Origin: Lineus longissimus
Taxonomy: Eukaryota; Nemertea; Pilidiophora; Heteronemertea; Lineidae
Assembly (NCBI RefSeq): GCF_910592395.1
Contig: NC_088326.1
Location: forward strand, 2,299,001 to 2,363,000
Direction of reading: 5' to 3'
DNA: 64,000 nt
Below are positions 11,202-23,600 of the stretch, in pieces. The position numbers and the translations under genes are program-made. Numbering within the stretch: position 1 is the stretch's first letter; the number at the start of each line of letters is the position of its first letter. Under the pieces are notes generated by a model. The model was not told the DNA's origin and searched no databases. It was given only the letters and a program-made list of their open reading frames with translations.

Positions 11202-14200
11202 AGCCATATATATTAGTGCCTTTTCGTACAATACAGTTAAAACATGGCGTGATATGAATAAAGTCTAGCAATTGCTTTTACTTCAGTTTTGTACATAAAG
11301 GCCCAGTGTAAATGTACATGGAGTTTTAGATAAAAGCTTTTGCTAGTCTTTATTCATATCACCCATTGTGTGGCTAGACAAACCTGTAACAGAGTTAGAA
11401 TAATGGAACACAGCGAAAGACATCGTAACCAAATTAGACGGCCAACATCAAAATGGATAGGGGCCGGCAAAATGATTGGTTGACGAATAATATCCAACGA
11501 AATCCCTTCGCTGTCTTCAAATCATCCAATTACATCCCTTGGCTGAATTCAAATACATTTAGGTCCGATTTTCCTAATATGTATCATATAGAACGAACAT
11601 TTGGCGTCCAAAATCTCATTATTTGTGCAACCGATATTTCCGTCCTGTAAGAGTCAACTAACGCTTAAGTGAATTACAGATGCTATCGGCGGCGATATGG
11701 GTTTTGATGTATTTTGTTGCGATTGTTATTCATGCTGTGGTGTTGCTGTCCGCCCGAGAGACAGGTTTGGAAATCGTCTGGTAATGTGTTTGGAATTAGA
11801 TTAATGTCAGGTTGTCTTGTGGTATAAGATTGCCTAAATATGTCATCTGGACCGTGAATATTTTGACATTCTCTAGTAGGCGCTGGTTGAAGTATGAGAT
11901 GGTACAGGGCCACAACTCTCGGGAAGATGTTATGTACATGTAAAATGGCCCTAACTTGTTTCCAAAGCCGGAACTCATTAAAGGCCTACGCCATCCATTC
12001 AAAATTTGAAATTTGAAATCGAATTTGAGATTTTTCAATTGATATGTAAGTATGCACTGAATATAAATTTTAACATTACTGCTGTGCACATCGTTCTACC
12101 TGCACTGTATACCGGTTAATTTTCATCACGTTTACACGTCTGGTTACTGTACTGTGGCAGTATTTACCCCGTTTTCTAGAGCCACAGGGACCAGGGCAAC
12201 ATGTACAATGAACACCAACGGCGAGGCCCTATAAGAACGTCTTGAATATTGCTTTCTAACGGTACCATTTCTGTCAAAATGTAATCTATTCTCGGACAGA
12301 ATATTTCCGTTTTTGATTTACCGCCCTAAAGGGTTCTTTGGACGTTTAATCCCCAGTACCACTATCAAGTATGGATAGAGAATCCATACATGGGTCTATC
12401 AACGTGATAACCAGCACGAGTCAGATCAGGGTCGCCTTTCGATATTAATATAACTTGACAGTCAGTCAGAAGGAGTGGAGGAAATTTAATTAAATTTCTT
12501 TTTATTGAGTTTGAGAAAATGCCTGCCGCGTGAAAAAGCTTCGTGTAACTGGTATCGTACAACAGCCTCTCGTTCGTTCTACTACATCCTCGCATAGACA
12601 CAGTGGCTAAAGGTACCGGTTTGCCTTAGAAAAATACGTGCTTACCTTGAGAGGATATGACGACACAAAAGAAACAGACAAAAGATTAGTCCATTTTGAG
12701 GAGCGGTAGGCCCGGCATTTATTATTGTTATCCGATTGTACCCTCCAGTACTGTAATGGGAGGGTCTTGTTTCTATTGTGTTGCAAAAGTAAACCAATAC
12801 CTTTACCTGCCGTGATAGGCCTTTTGGTTCCTTCTCAAATACGTTCTCACAAAGCCTATACTCGGAATCTTGTAATTAAAGAATCATAGCTGGATTTTGC
12901 TGAGCTTCCAACGTGAATCATCGCTTAATGACGTTTAGGATTTGAATCAAGCAGTGGCATTGGACAACATGCTGCGCTTTTGAAAATCTTCGGCAGAAAT
13001 CTGTTTAGAAATCTGTAATTTGATGGGAATGTCTACTTTGATGTTCGTCCTGGGGATGGCTGCAGTCAGTAGAAATAAGATGGCTTTTTAAAGAATTTGA
13101 AGTTATTAGGTTCTTGGCGGTGAAAAGAGTCTGGATTCTGGTACTAGTGGGATTTAGATGGGATAATACGACGCGGAACTAAAGAAATTACGGCACAAAA
13201 TAAATTTGGAAGTACGAACAAATGAATACGAAATACAGAAAAAGGGATACAAAATACAGACGCATGTGTATGAATATGAAGTACAGACAAATGAAGCGAA
13301 ATATTAACAAGTGAACAGGAAATACATGACAAATAGATAGGAAAATATACGAATCTGACTGTCAGAAAAAAATCTATTATGTTCAAGCCCGTTTGCCATA
13401 TGGACAAAAAAACCTATAATACCATCGTTTTTAAGCACCCATTGTGAATATTTTTTTCATAAACGCAATAGATTTTTCTTTGGAATATCTGTTTTCGATG
13501 ACGACTTATGACTTTTTTCCAATAGTTAATACTGGAGCATATTGTGAGCTTATATTTCCCGTCTCATGACGCCGGCATTTCAAGTGAAAGGCTGATCTCC
13601 TTCCGAGGCTATTTGGGTACTGTGACCTTAAGCCACACTTGATCACAGAAATCCTGTCTGGGTTTTTTCAAAATTCTTGATCCTCTCAAGATGCTGCCAT
13701 GGGATACTAGTATGTGAACAACAGCATTCTAAATTTAGATGATTATCTGTAGGGCTTAAGAAAACTTCCCTGACCTCATTTCAGAACAGGAAATAAGCTG
13801 CATGGCGATCACGGCTGAATACATCTTTACCCACGACGTATTGACGCTGCTCAGCTTCCAGGCAACGCACGTATGGGCGGAGGTTACGGCGGCAATACCG
13901 CTGGAAGTTCAGCAAGGGAAGAATAAGGCCATAATGTAAAACCGTGATGGTGTGGAAAATATACCGCTATCGAACCGTGTGTCTGGTTTTTTATATAAAA
14001 AAGACATGAGTTGAAATACTTCTGAAGAGTACCCTTTGTATGATTGAGCTAATCCACACAAAAGCACCAGAGTGCATTCACTATCCATCTATGCTTTCTG
14101 CAGCAATTTCCCAGTTACTGGTCGCTGCGGTTTAAACAGACGTACCAATGTCAATAGTAGACCTAGAGACTCACGGACCTGAGAGAATTAGTCCACAGCT

Positions 14201-14384
14201 AAATAAATTGTTTGGTCGTGTAAAGGCTTTATTGTCTAAACTCAATAACTTGCAGGATTTATATAGAGATGGGAATATTTGAAAGGGAGCATATTCTCTA
14301 AGTAGACGAACAGACAACGGAGTTTGGATGCATTAGAACCAGCTGATATCAACGCTTTGTTAATGACAATGCCCTGAGCGAAAA
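11202..14384. other. Gene-free stretch
   Basis: No gene recognised. There is a perfect 8-bp hairpin at 12369-12389 (GTATGGAT, loop AGAGA, ATCCATAC). A degenerate run related to GAAATACAGACAAATGAATA lies at about 13205-13330. Confidence 0.45.
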
Positions 14385-15400
14385 TGTTGAAGGATCCATA
14401 CTCCCCGTGGTTATCCCGCATGTGCGGTCATGCTGTAGAACAACTCCATATAACCACGACAAGGCACTGGACATCCAGACAAAACAAAACATTGGTAACG
14501 GACGCTACGTTATATTTCCACTGAGGGAAAAGAACATGTTGATGGCATATGGCACTCTCCCTGTGATAATTTGAAGGATCCAGACTCCTCGTGGCAACCT
14601 CGCTAGCCTAGCCATCTACACAAGAGCAAGACGATGAAGTTAGATGGAGATGGCCACAAAAAGGCATTGAGCCATGATGCAAAACGAATTGCTGTCAGGG
14701 ATCTTATGTTATATCTCCATGGTGGAAAGAACAATTGGATAACATATGGTTTGCTGCAATCATTCTATGATCCAGACTCCTCGCGTTGACTCGCTTGGCT
14801 AGCCGTCGTCACAAGAACAAGTCGATGCAAAGGAGATTACCACAAAAGGCAATGACCCATGCGTCAAGACGAAAAAATGGTCAGGTCTCTCATGTTACAT
14901 TTTCATGGCGGAAAAGAACATTTTGATTACATTACATATGGTTCTGTGCTATCATTCAAGGATCCAGCCTCAATGAGGTGACTGAATATACCTGAAGGCC
15001 TATATACCAGTGTATGCGAGTATCTCAGAGTATTTTTAGCCATTCCTCCGATTATCCGTGTTGTTAATGACATGTTCCTGTGCGACCATCTAAAATATCC
15101 AGACTCCCTGAGGTGACCGAGCTTGGCTAGCCAACTGCGGAAGAACAAGTCGATATGAGATCGAGTGAGATAGTCCAGACAAGGTAATTAGCCGTCAGTC
15201 AAAAAGACATCATGATCAGGGAAGTACGTTATATTTCCATGGCAGAAAATGACACATTTATGACATGGCATTCAGTGACCATTTGATCTCTCCTGGGTGA
15301 TTCTTTGCGCAAGAACTAGCCGATAGGTGGAGTGAAATGGTCATAAAAAGGTGATGGGCCATCATGATCAGACAGAAAGAAAGAAGGGAAGTCACATTTT
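14385..15400 (+). repeat. Diverged satellite array, units of about 184-192 bp
   Basis: Five to six units whose starts are marked by (G)GATCCAGACTCC or variants at about 14392, 14576, 14768, 14960, 15096 and 15284. Shared blocks in each unit are CTNGCTAGCC, ACAAGARCAAGWCGATG, CACAAAAAGGCAATGAGCCA, and a closing TTATATTTCCATGGYGGAAAA-like block before a GCATATGG block. The interval starting at 14960 is short (136 bp) and largely unrelated inside. Divergence between units is high, so the array is old and no longer homogenised. Confidence 0.75.
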
Positions 15401-15949
15401 GTGACTGATTGGCGCTCCTACTTTCTTAAAAACAATCAGCCACTTCACATCACTGCACTGTAACCGACGCCAACAAAACGCAACAAGCCTTTTTATATCA
15501 AACCTCTGTGACACACTCCCTCAGACACTTTATACCTCTGTGTGATCTCAGTTTAACCGATGAAAGACTTTCAGGAAGAATGAAATCGTAATGAAAGTAA
15601 TCCTACGTATCATGAAGGTCATGGTACATAGCAGCTTCTTGTTGTTTCGAACTTCGTTAGCATGTTAATGAAAAAGATCCACAGGAAAGAGAGGTGTACG
15701 CAAACAAGGAGGTTCTAGTTAGTTATAATGCCCGTAGATAAAGAGGCGCAGGTGAATTCGTGGGGGTCTAATTGAATGCGGTGGGTCTCTAACTAGTTAA
15801 TCAGGTGTAATCTCGCTGTTCCCTAGTTTTTTTCACCATCTTCGAAAAAAATCGCTAACATGGTTGAAGCCAATTAGGCCATATCGTCAAAAGGCGGCGC
15901 TGCCGACCAGTTTTCTGCGAGCCTGTTGTGGGAGGACCCGACACCTACA
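15401..15949. other. Gene-free stretch
   Basis: No gene or element end recognised. Confidence 0.45.
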
Positions 15950-16605
15950 CGTCTACCGCGACCGTATGATAGTTTTTGGCCTCCGGGGTCGGGAGCAAAT
16001 GTTGGCGAGAGAGATTAGTCTGCATGAGTGCAGCGACCTAGGTGTTACTTATGTAGAGAGGAAAGAAAGGGAATAATATTTTTCCGTAGGCTATATGCGA
16101 AATAGATGGTTGTTGGACTTTAAATGTAGATGGGTATAACTACGTACTGTCCTAAAGACATGGCATACCTAGCTGCCTGCTTGTGTAATGTATTGAGTAA
16201 GAATAGTGTTTAAAGTCAATCTCAGTGGTACTGCCGGCCTTGGCGTTCAGTTATGCAGAATCAACATCAAAGAAGTGGGGCAGGATCCCACACTCTTACT
16301 GCATGGTGACGCCGCCTAGTTTTCTGACGGCGATGTTTCTTCTGGTCACGGAAATGGATTAACCATGCTGTCCCTTTAAATGACCAATGGATACAAGACG
16401 TTACTACATGTAGATCACAGCTGAAGCGAATACATTCTGGTCGATCAATCGATTTCCAACACCCTCGACCCCGACACGTTCGCTGTTAAAAAAGGATCAC
16501 AACTTGGCCATCAACTCGACCGTATGATTGTTTTTGTGCCTCCGGGATCGGGAGCCAACATTGGCGAAAGAAGTTATTCTGCACCAGTGAGGTGGCAAAG
16601 GTGTT
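15950..16605 (+). repeat. Direct repeat pair of about 95 bp, 560 bp apart
   Basis: The segment at about 15957-16050 (GACCGTATGATAGTTTTTGG, then CCTCCGGGGTCGGGAGCAAA, then a TTGGCGA block) recurs at about 16518-16603 (GACCGTATGATTGTTTTTGT, then CCTCCGGGATCGGGAGCC, then a TTGGCGA block). The first copy sits in an open frame at 15864-16076 (70 codons); the frame is not conserved in the second copy. Probably two copies of a short interspersed element, or a local duplication. Confidence 0.7.
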
Positions 16606-18475
16606 AATTGATAAATAAAGCAGGGACAATTTGCCCTGCTGCAAGCTTGGAGTGATCAATACTGCTGTAAATCAGTACCTCTCTAATATTGGCTTTTTAT
16701 AGCGCTTATCAACAAACCAGGGTCTGTTACAAAAGCGCTTCGCGTAATACTGAGAATGGTATCGAAATACAAGCTTCACTTAACCAGTCTGAGATTGCTT
16801 TTTAAATCAAAGTCTCCTCTAACCCCTTCTTTCAAAATTTATTGAACTTTAAATATTTTCAGCGTATGACTACATGTACTAAGGTCGGACACACAGTAAT
16901 CAGTGTCGGAATTGATGGCAAGGAACTCGAGACGAAGGCGTGATGAAGTTGTAAAATCAGTATGTTCTTATAAAACATGGCTAGTATCGAATTTCAAGCT
17001 TCACCCAACTGTCGCCAAAATGTCCTCTGTACGGATCCTCACTAATGGCAAAAACATTCCCCCTGGTTCCGCTTCAAACAGCTTCTGGGATGACATGGCT
17101 AATGCACACTCGAATCGGAATTCGTGCCAAATTTATCATCGGAAACAATATGACAAGGTGTCTAAGATGGAGGAAATGTACGGATAATACCGTAATGTTT
17201 TATATATCGTTTTAACCCTCGAAGGAGTACGTGTATTATATAACTAGATTACATTTCTTATAAATAGCTCAGCGGCATTTGAGGAGATGAAAATCTGCTT
17301 GCCATTACATGTTTTCTAATATTCACACTGCCATCATACATGTCATGTACTTCTCATCATACATGTCATACACAGTAGTTACGCTGTCACACAATCTTTT
17401 AGGTTCCTTGTAAAAGATTGACCAGCAATGTCACAGTAATCAAAACAGTGTAAGCATAACTGTAGTGGATATGTTTAAAATGTTGCAAAAGCTTCAACCA
17501 GAAAACGATATAATATCCCAGCTCTTGTATCAATCCATTAAACTCTGCTTTATCTTTACCAGTATTGAGATTCTGACACATGTTAAACACAAAATCTTCC
17601 GATCACTAAAAAGAATCTACTTGGCAGTGTCACGCGTGATTGAAATAAACTTCCGATGCGACTGATCCGTGCCTCGGGTATGATCAATCACCTTGATGTT
17701 ACGCGTGACACCGTCACAATGACTTTATTCCACAGTTAACTGCAATTAAATGCATGGGTCGGATTCCCAGGGAGTCATTCTTGAGAAAGAGACGTCTATT
17801 CGGTTCTATTCCCAATCGTAGCATTTTTTAAAGTAGAATTTGGGTAATATCTTGTTTTCAAGTCAGAATCTGATTGACTTGTAAGACACCGTCCGTTTCA
17901 AAGAGACGAAGGGGTAGAAAGGTGTCTTGGCTCCTATGGTGAGGTACGTTAAGGGTGAACTCCTTAACACTTCTACACATTGTACTGAGCAAGAAATTAT
18001 AAATGGAAAACAAGAAACGTCTCAAGTCGGAAAGAAATATTCCAATTACAAATTGGAATAAATTGGGAAGTAGAGTAGCTGTGCCATTGATAAAAGACGA
18101 CCACGTAACAGCGTAATGGCTCTTGTGGGACCTCATTTATATTCAGCACGCGACAGTACCATTCATTGACATTACAGAACATGTTGATTGTCTCATGAAA
18201 CAAACGGTTCAGCTAAAATGTGGGAAAAAGCCAAGGCATCTCGCCAGGTTTTTGGCAATTGACAGCTCCATCAGAGTGTGGTTTGGTGAGGCAACAAATA
18301 CCGACAGTGTGGAATCTGTCCTGAAACATCTTAAACTAAAAATCGAAATGTCATTTCGACTTCGACTGCAAGCATGCGGTTGCCTAACTGTAATTGCTGC
18401 CACATGAAAGAGGCGCAGTGCATTATACACTATACCCAGTGGTACATTAACCATGAATAGAATGATTACTAGTAT
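16606..18475. other. Gene-free stretch
   Basis: No gene recognised. The open frames at 16903-17187 and 18123-18407 have no familiar domain and no supporting splice or start context. An AGCAGGG/CCCTGCT hairpin lies at about 16619-16640. Confidence 0.45.
18038..18060. other. Perfect 10-bp hairpin with a 3-nt loop
   Basis: TATTCCAATT, loop ACA, AATTGGAATA. An AT-rich near-palindrome without recognisable context. Confidence 0.6.
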
Positions 18476-18769
18476 CAAGCCTCCCAAAATAGGTCAGTAG
18501 AGATCAAAGGTACATGCTGAATAGGGTTACTGAGGTGTGAGCCAAACACTCAGAGTGACCTTCAGTGTGAATACAAATTAGCTCACTCAATTAGGTCACC
18601 CTATCAACCCCATTCAAAGTAGGCCTTTGATCTTCACTGCCTTATTTTGGGAGGCCCTGGTATTTTTCACAAGTTTTCTAGAAATCCGACCTTTTAGGAA
18701 AAAGTCGGACTTTAGTCAGATAAATCAGGAAAGTTAGAGAGACCGTTAGGAAGTCGGAAAAACCTCCTA
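18476..18769. mobile_element. Fold-back MITE, truncated copy (family also at 40957-41319)
   Basis: The right half matches the complete copy at 40957-41319: CCTTTGATCTTCACTGCC, then TTTTGGGAGGCCC, TATTTTTCACAAGTTTTCTA, GTTAGAGAGACCGTTAGG and AAGTCGGAAAAA, ending CCTCCTA. The left arm starts only at GCCTCCCAAAATAGGTCAG, so the outer 100 bp or so of that arm is missing. The arms pair as an inverted repeat around 18500-18640. It has no coding capacity. Confidence 0.7.
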
Positions 18770-18780
18770 CCAGTGACACT

Positions 18781-19085
18781 GGCACGTTGTATGTCCATTC
18801 ATTTGGTTCTAGCCATTAGGTAATGAATATGCCTAGTTGGTAATCTCGAAAGTGACAAGAAGTCTCGCATTTAATTCACATCAGTTTTTGATCAAGATTC
18901 TGCGTGGGTTCACCATGAAGCACATTGCCACCAGACTACACATTGGACACGTATATATTCCATCTAGAAGTAGTTTGCATAGATTTGGGTTTGAGGAAAA
19001 TAATAATGTGTTACCCCACCTTGCAAGCACGTTGTTTCTCCATTCGTTTAGTTCCAGCTATAAGGTAATGAACATTTTGGTAATC
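18781..19085 (+). repeat. Direct repeat pair of about 65 bp
   Basis: The segment at about 18781-18845 (GCACGTTGTATGTCCATTCA, then TTTGGTTCTAGCC, TAGGTAATGAA, TTGGTAATC) recurs at about 19028-19085 with around 80% identity. It lies directly beside the truncated MITE. Unknown origin. Confidence 0.65.
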
Positions 19086-20459
19086 CTAAAATTGATGGCA
19101 AATACCTATCGTTCTTTTTTCGTATTAAGTATTAACAATGCTTCTGTTAGGATTCAAGGATAGAGTTCAGGAAAGGTCCATCCGCAGACTACATATCAGA
19201 CATGGAATCATTAGGATTTGATCCTAGTTTTACCTTGTAAAGGAATCACAACAGTTTCGTCGTCAGTCTGACAAAGCTTGTTGTCACGCCAGCACCCGGC
19301 ACCCTTCATCTGTACGTGTTAGTGCAATATCAGATATACTCTATAAAGCACATTTAATGTTAATACATTGAGTTTCGTTGATGACGGACAAGGGCGTCAA
19401 AGGAACTTACCAACAAGTTCGAACTTGTTTCAATAGGTCTAAGGATAGATCGTCATTTCAATTGTCAGACTTTTAATTGTCCAGCACACCGACTTCTTCG
19501 TGTGTGCACTTGAGATTGTAACCAAGTCAGTCTACCTTCTATTTACAGTCTCAACGTTGATAAGTTGAACAATCAACACATACCCATGTATTGGAACACT
19601 CTCGAAGTAGTCCTAGGAATTATCTCTATGGGCTTCACATCTCGCAGTTCCTTTCACATTCAACACAACTTATTCATACACGAAAACACAGTTCTCAAAC
19701 TCCTTAACACTATCTATAGAAAGTCAACTTCAAAGCCTTTGTCCTCGGTCTGAAAACTCTATTTTTATCAAGTACATTCCACAGCATCACAAAGTCAGAC
19801 AAAACATCGAGTTGGCTGCGGACAACATCATCAAAGTTGCATGCGACCAAGTCATAAGACGATTCAAAGCCAAAGTTATATATATCTTGAGATAGAATAT
19901 GAATCAAAGCCTTTACATTTGTTTTTCAAAAGCCCAGCTTGCTTGCCTCTTCGCGTACGCAATCGAGAACATTATCCTGACGCCTTCCGCCCACCAGCCC
20001 TGCCACATTAAGACTTTCGGGGTATATAACCTGGCATCAAAAGGACTTGGATGCCCTTTTGACATTTGGAGCAATGGTATGCTGTATCCCCTGGCTTTCT
20101 ATGAGATTAAGCTTTTGGGGAGGAAAAATGTTGTAACATAGTAAAAAGTACATGTAGCTGAAGCTTTCGAATCCCAATAATATCTGCTTGTGTTCGACTT
20201 TGGAGTTTGGTAAGGATTTATACTGTACAAAAGCTGTATGTAACTCGTTTTGGGGGAAAATGGGGCCTAGTGTGTTGCAGCTATGCTTATAAAAAAAGAT
20301 CGAGGTGGCTTTCTGTATCTTATGAAATGTAACATTTACTTCAATTACATGTGCACAATGTATTTAGGAAATGGGAACGTACAATTGATACAGAGCCTTC
20401 CAACGGATGGATGTGTCAATAAGGTTGGGCGTTGCAGATGTGCTAACTGTAGATTTTAA
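19086..20459. other. Gene-free stretch
   Basis: No gene recognised; only short frames. Confidence 0.45.
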
Positions 20460-20694
20460 ATCTCTCTGTGCCTGTTTTTTTTGGTTTTTTTTAGTCCAAT
20501 ATTGATTGATTTTTATCATTATATGTATTAATTTTTAGGGACCCCCTATTATGGGTCTATGATCCCTCTGGGTGTCCCTATTGAGTGCCATCATTGTGTT
20601 CCTTCGTTTGTATGTATTTTTATTGTTTATGTTCTGTACTCTTGTATAATTGGTGCTCAATAAACCTACATTAAATTAAATTAAATTAAATTAT
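20460..20694 (+). mobile_element. 3' end of a non-LTR retrotransposon
   Basis: A T-rich stretch is followed by a 3'-UTR-like segment ending GTGCTCAATAAACCTACA and then a tail of ATTAA pentamers (20670-20693). A polyadenylation-like AATAAA just before a short tandem tail is characteristic of 3' ends of invertebrate LINEs such as RTE/Jockey-type elements. No reverse transcriptase is present upstream, so this is a 5'-truncated insertion. The exact clade cannot be told from the tail. Confidence 0.6.
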
Positions 20695-23600
20695 AAGTTT
20701 CCACTAAAAAATATTTCAAGTATTTATTGAATCTCATGCCGATCTCTCTTGTATATTTCCAGATGACCTGATATAAGATATTTCACTGGTGTACCCTGAA
20801 GGACAATCTGTAATCCGCATCACCCAGTTAATGTACAATGGGTAAACCCCTGTATTGATCCATGTGCAGAATATTGCACCAGATGGAATAATTACCTAAG
20901 TAAGTATGTTTCTATTTGTGTGTGTATTGGTTTCTCGTGGCATATCGTAACATCAGGTTTGCTCTACTGTTGTTGGTGTAGCAGGTTGGCAATACCATAA
21001 GCCGGAGGATTTGCCAGTAGATTTAGGGATTGAAAGTTTGAGGTTGTGTTACGCCGCCATTATTTAAGAAGCAAGATGAATGGCATCTTCTCTTAAGAGA
21101 CGTTTTGTTTTAGTTTTGTTAAGTGGATACTTGTGATTGCTGTATACGTTGGAGAAACTTTGTTGAAGAGACTTTACTTGGAGTTTTCAGAGAATGGAAA
21201 TGGAGGTACTGGTTGTACTTGCTCATGCCTTTGAGGAGGATTATATATGATAGAGTAACTTCAGGATACACTGCGGTTGTTTCCGAGTTTCGTGACAAAA
21301 GTCAATAGAAATTCAAATTGTGTAAAACGTTGACCAAACGTTGTTCCGGGGGCATTATTTGATTTCAGTGTAGAGAAATGCTTTTTTGTTTCTTCAAGAC
21401 TGTTGTTTTAAGAATAACTTTTTATTGTTGTGCCTGTTTTGCTCGGTGGATAAGTCAAATTGAGTAAGTGATCGGGCTTTGCACTGACATTCGATACCAG
21501 AAATATTATTTTTGGATAATTTGTGGTGTTTAGAATAGTCTTTTGACAGAAATGGATAAAACAATTCTGACTTCGGATAAATAATACCTTGAAAGGTAAG
21601 CTTTATGTAATATTTTTCTGAATTTGGTTCACTTTTTTGGGGACACCCGAGGTATTCCACATCTTGATTAACTAACATATTGATAATATTAATAAACAAA
21701 GCAATCTCAATGCCAATCCTTTCAATGTTTTCCGATGATCTTTTCAAAAATTTATAAGATAAACAATATCTGTTATTCGGAATTCTTTTGAAAGTGATGT
21801 GTTAAATTCAACCATACCAATAACTAATTACCTATTATTGACAAAGTGTATCAATAATTGATCTTTTAAAATTGGTTTGAAGAATAGATCGTGAGGTAAA
21901 AGCTGTGCTGAATACTTTCAATCTGGAAATAGATATTTGGTTTGCATTGGAACTGGGCTACAGTTACACTAAAAAAGTAGTCATTATCATAGCAACTGAG
22001 ATTTTATTTGCATAGACTATGAGATCAATTTGGTAGAAATACTATTCAGCACATGTAATGTCGATATAAATTGATTATCTAAAAATTAATGAAGGGCCAA
22101 TAAAAATTGCAAAGAGCTACATTTATTGATGTTTAACATGGCCACCTAGCAGCCATTTTGAAATATGTCTTCTATCCTCTCAATAACGAATAAACAGACT
22201 TAATCATTTCCCATGACGCTGGAGAAAATCTTTGTTGGCACATTTCTATATCTTTATTTATTTCTTAAGCAGATGCAGAAATTGAAAATCGTTCCATTTG
22301 CGAAGGTTTAAGTTACATTGTGAAGCAATCATGTGCGTAAGATTTACAGAATAAAATGTGCATGCACAGAGCTCATTTCAGTCCTGCTACTGTCAACAGA
22401 ATGTTTTGTGGGATGAATGGCATTAATCAAGAACTTGAATGATTAATCATGGTGATGGATAAGTTAGACTTCAAATTACATTTCTCCTCAGTAGCGCTTG
22501 TTGAATGCCGTCCTGATGAGCCTTTGGGTTGGTGTACAAGAATACGCCAGACTCTTGATGATGCAGTTTATAGAAAATGGCAGAATTGTTCGGTGGTGAA
22601 TTCAAACTATCAGTCGGATATCAAGAACGTATTCGAGTAAATTATTTTGATAAAGTCATAAATAATATTCATTCGCAGAGGAAAAAAATCACGAAAAATA
22701 TTTTTTGATTTGGAAAAATCGAAAGAAATTTTCTAATCAGCCTTAATGAAAATAACGAATTTCAAATTTGAATATTTTTCAAAAATTTTCATGAGTCACA
22801 AAAATGAAGAGGCGCAAAATGTTGATACAGTACATGTACACGATTATGATATTGATTTCAATGGCTTTGCACTAAAAAACCAGCTGTGACCAAGTACTAT
22901 AGAATCATCCGTCTGGATCACTTGGCTGTCCTGGGAAATTTATGGAAACAACTTTTGATACTATTCAAAGCTGCCTATCTAAAATGAAATCTTAAAGTTT
23001 CCTCCAGGCAAAGATGAATCTTTATGACCATGGCCAGCTGTTCAAAACAAATCTGTCACGAGCTTGCTAGGCATAAAACTGCAATTAACTGTAGAATTGC
23101 CCACTTGTGAATTAACTTCATTTCAACAACTTGATTCTGTAATCTTCCTCATCAGATTTCTTTAGTGAACTCATAACGCACTGGAGAAAAAACTGTGAGT
23201 GGCTGGATTGTTGATTACAGTTGCAACGCGTTTTCTTTTGGAGAATAACTACATTTTCTAAACTATGGCGAACCTTTTCTGAGAGACATTCTTCGAATCT
23301 TCTTCAGCATTCGGACTTGTCGAGATGCACGCTAGACAGTGAGTCCGTGGTTCTACAACATTGGTTTGACGGAAAAGTTTAGTAGAGACTAACATTAACT
23401 GATAAACAGTTTTCTACAAAGTTAAACGTTGATTTTGATGTCATCGTACAGGTATAACATACTTTCTTCCTATACTTTCAGGCTTCTTTACCAGTAACCT
23501 TAACGCGAGCCTTCACGAGGAGACAGACACAGGTATGAGATCATAACGCATATTCTAGTGAAAGGTACAATAATATTATATATCCGTAGAAATTCCTGTT

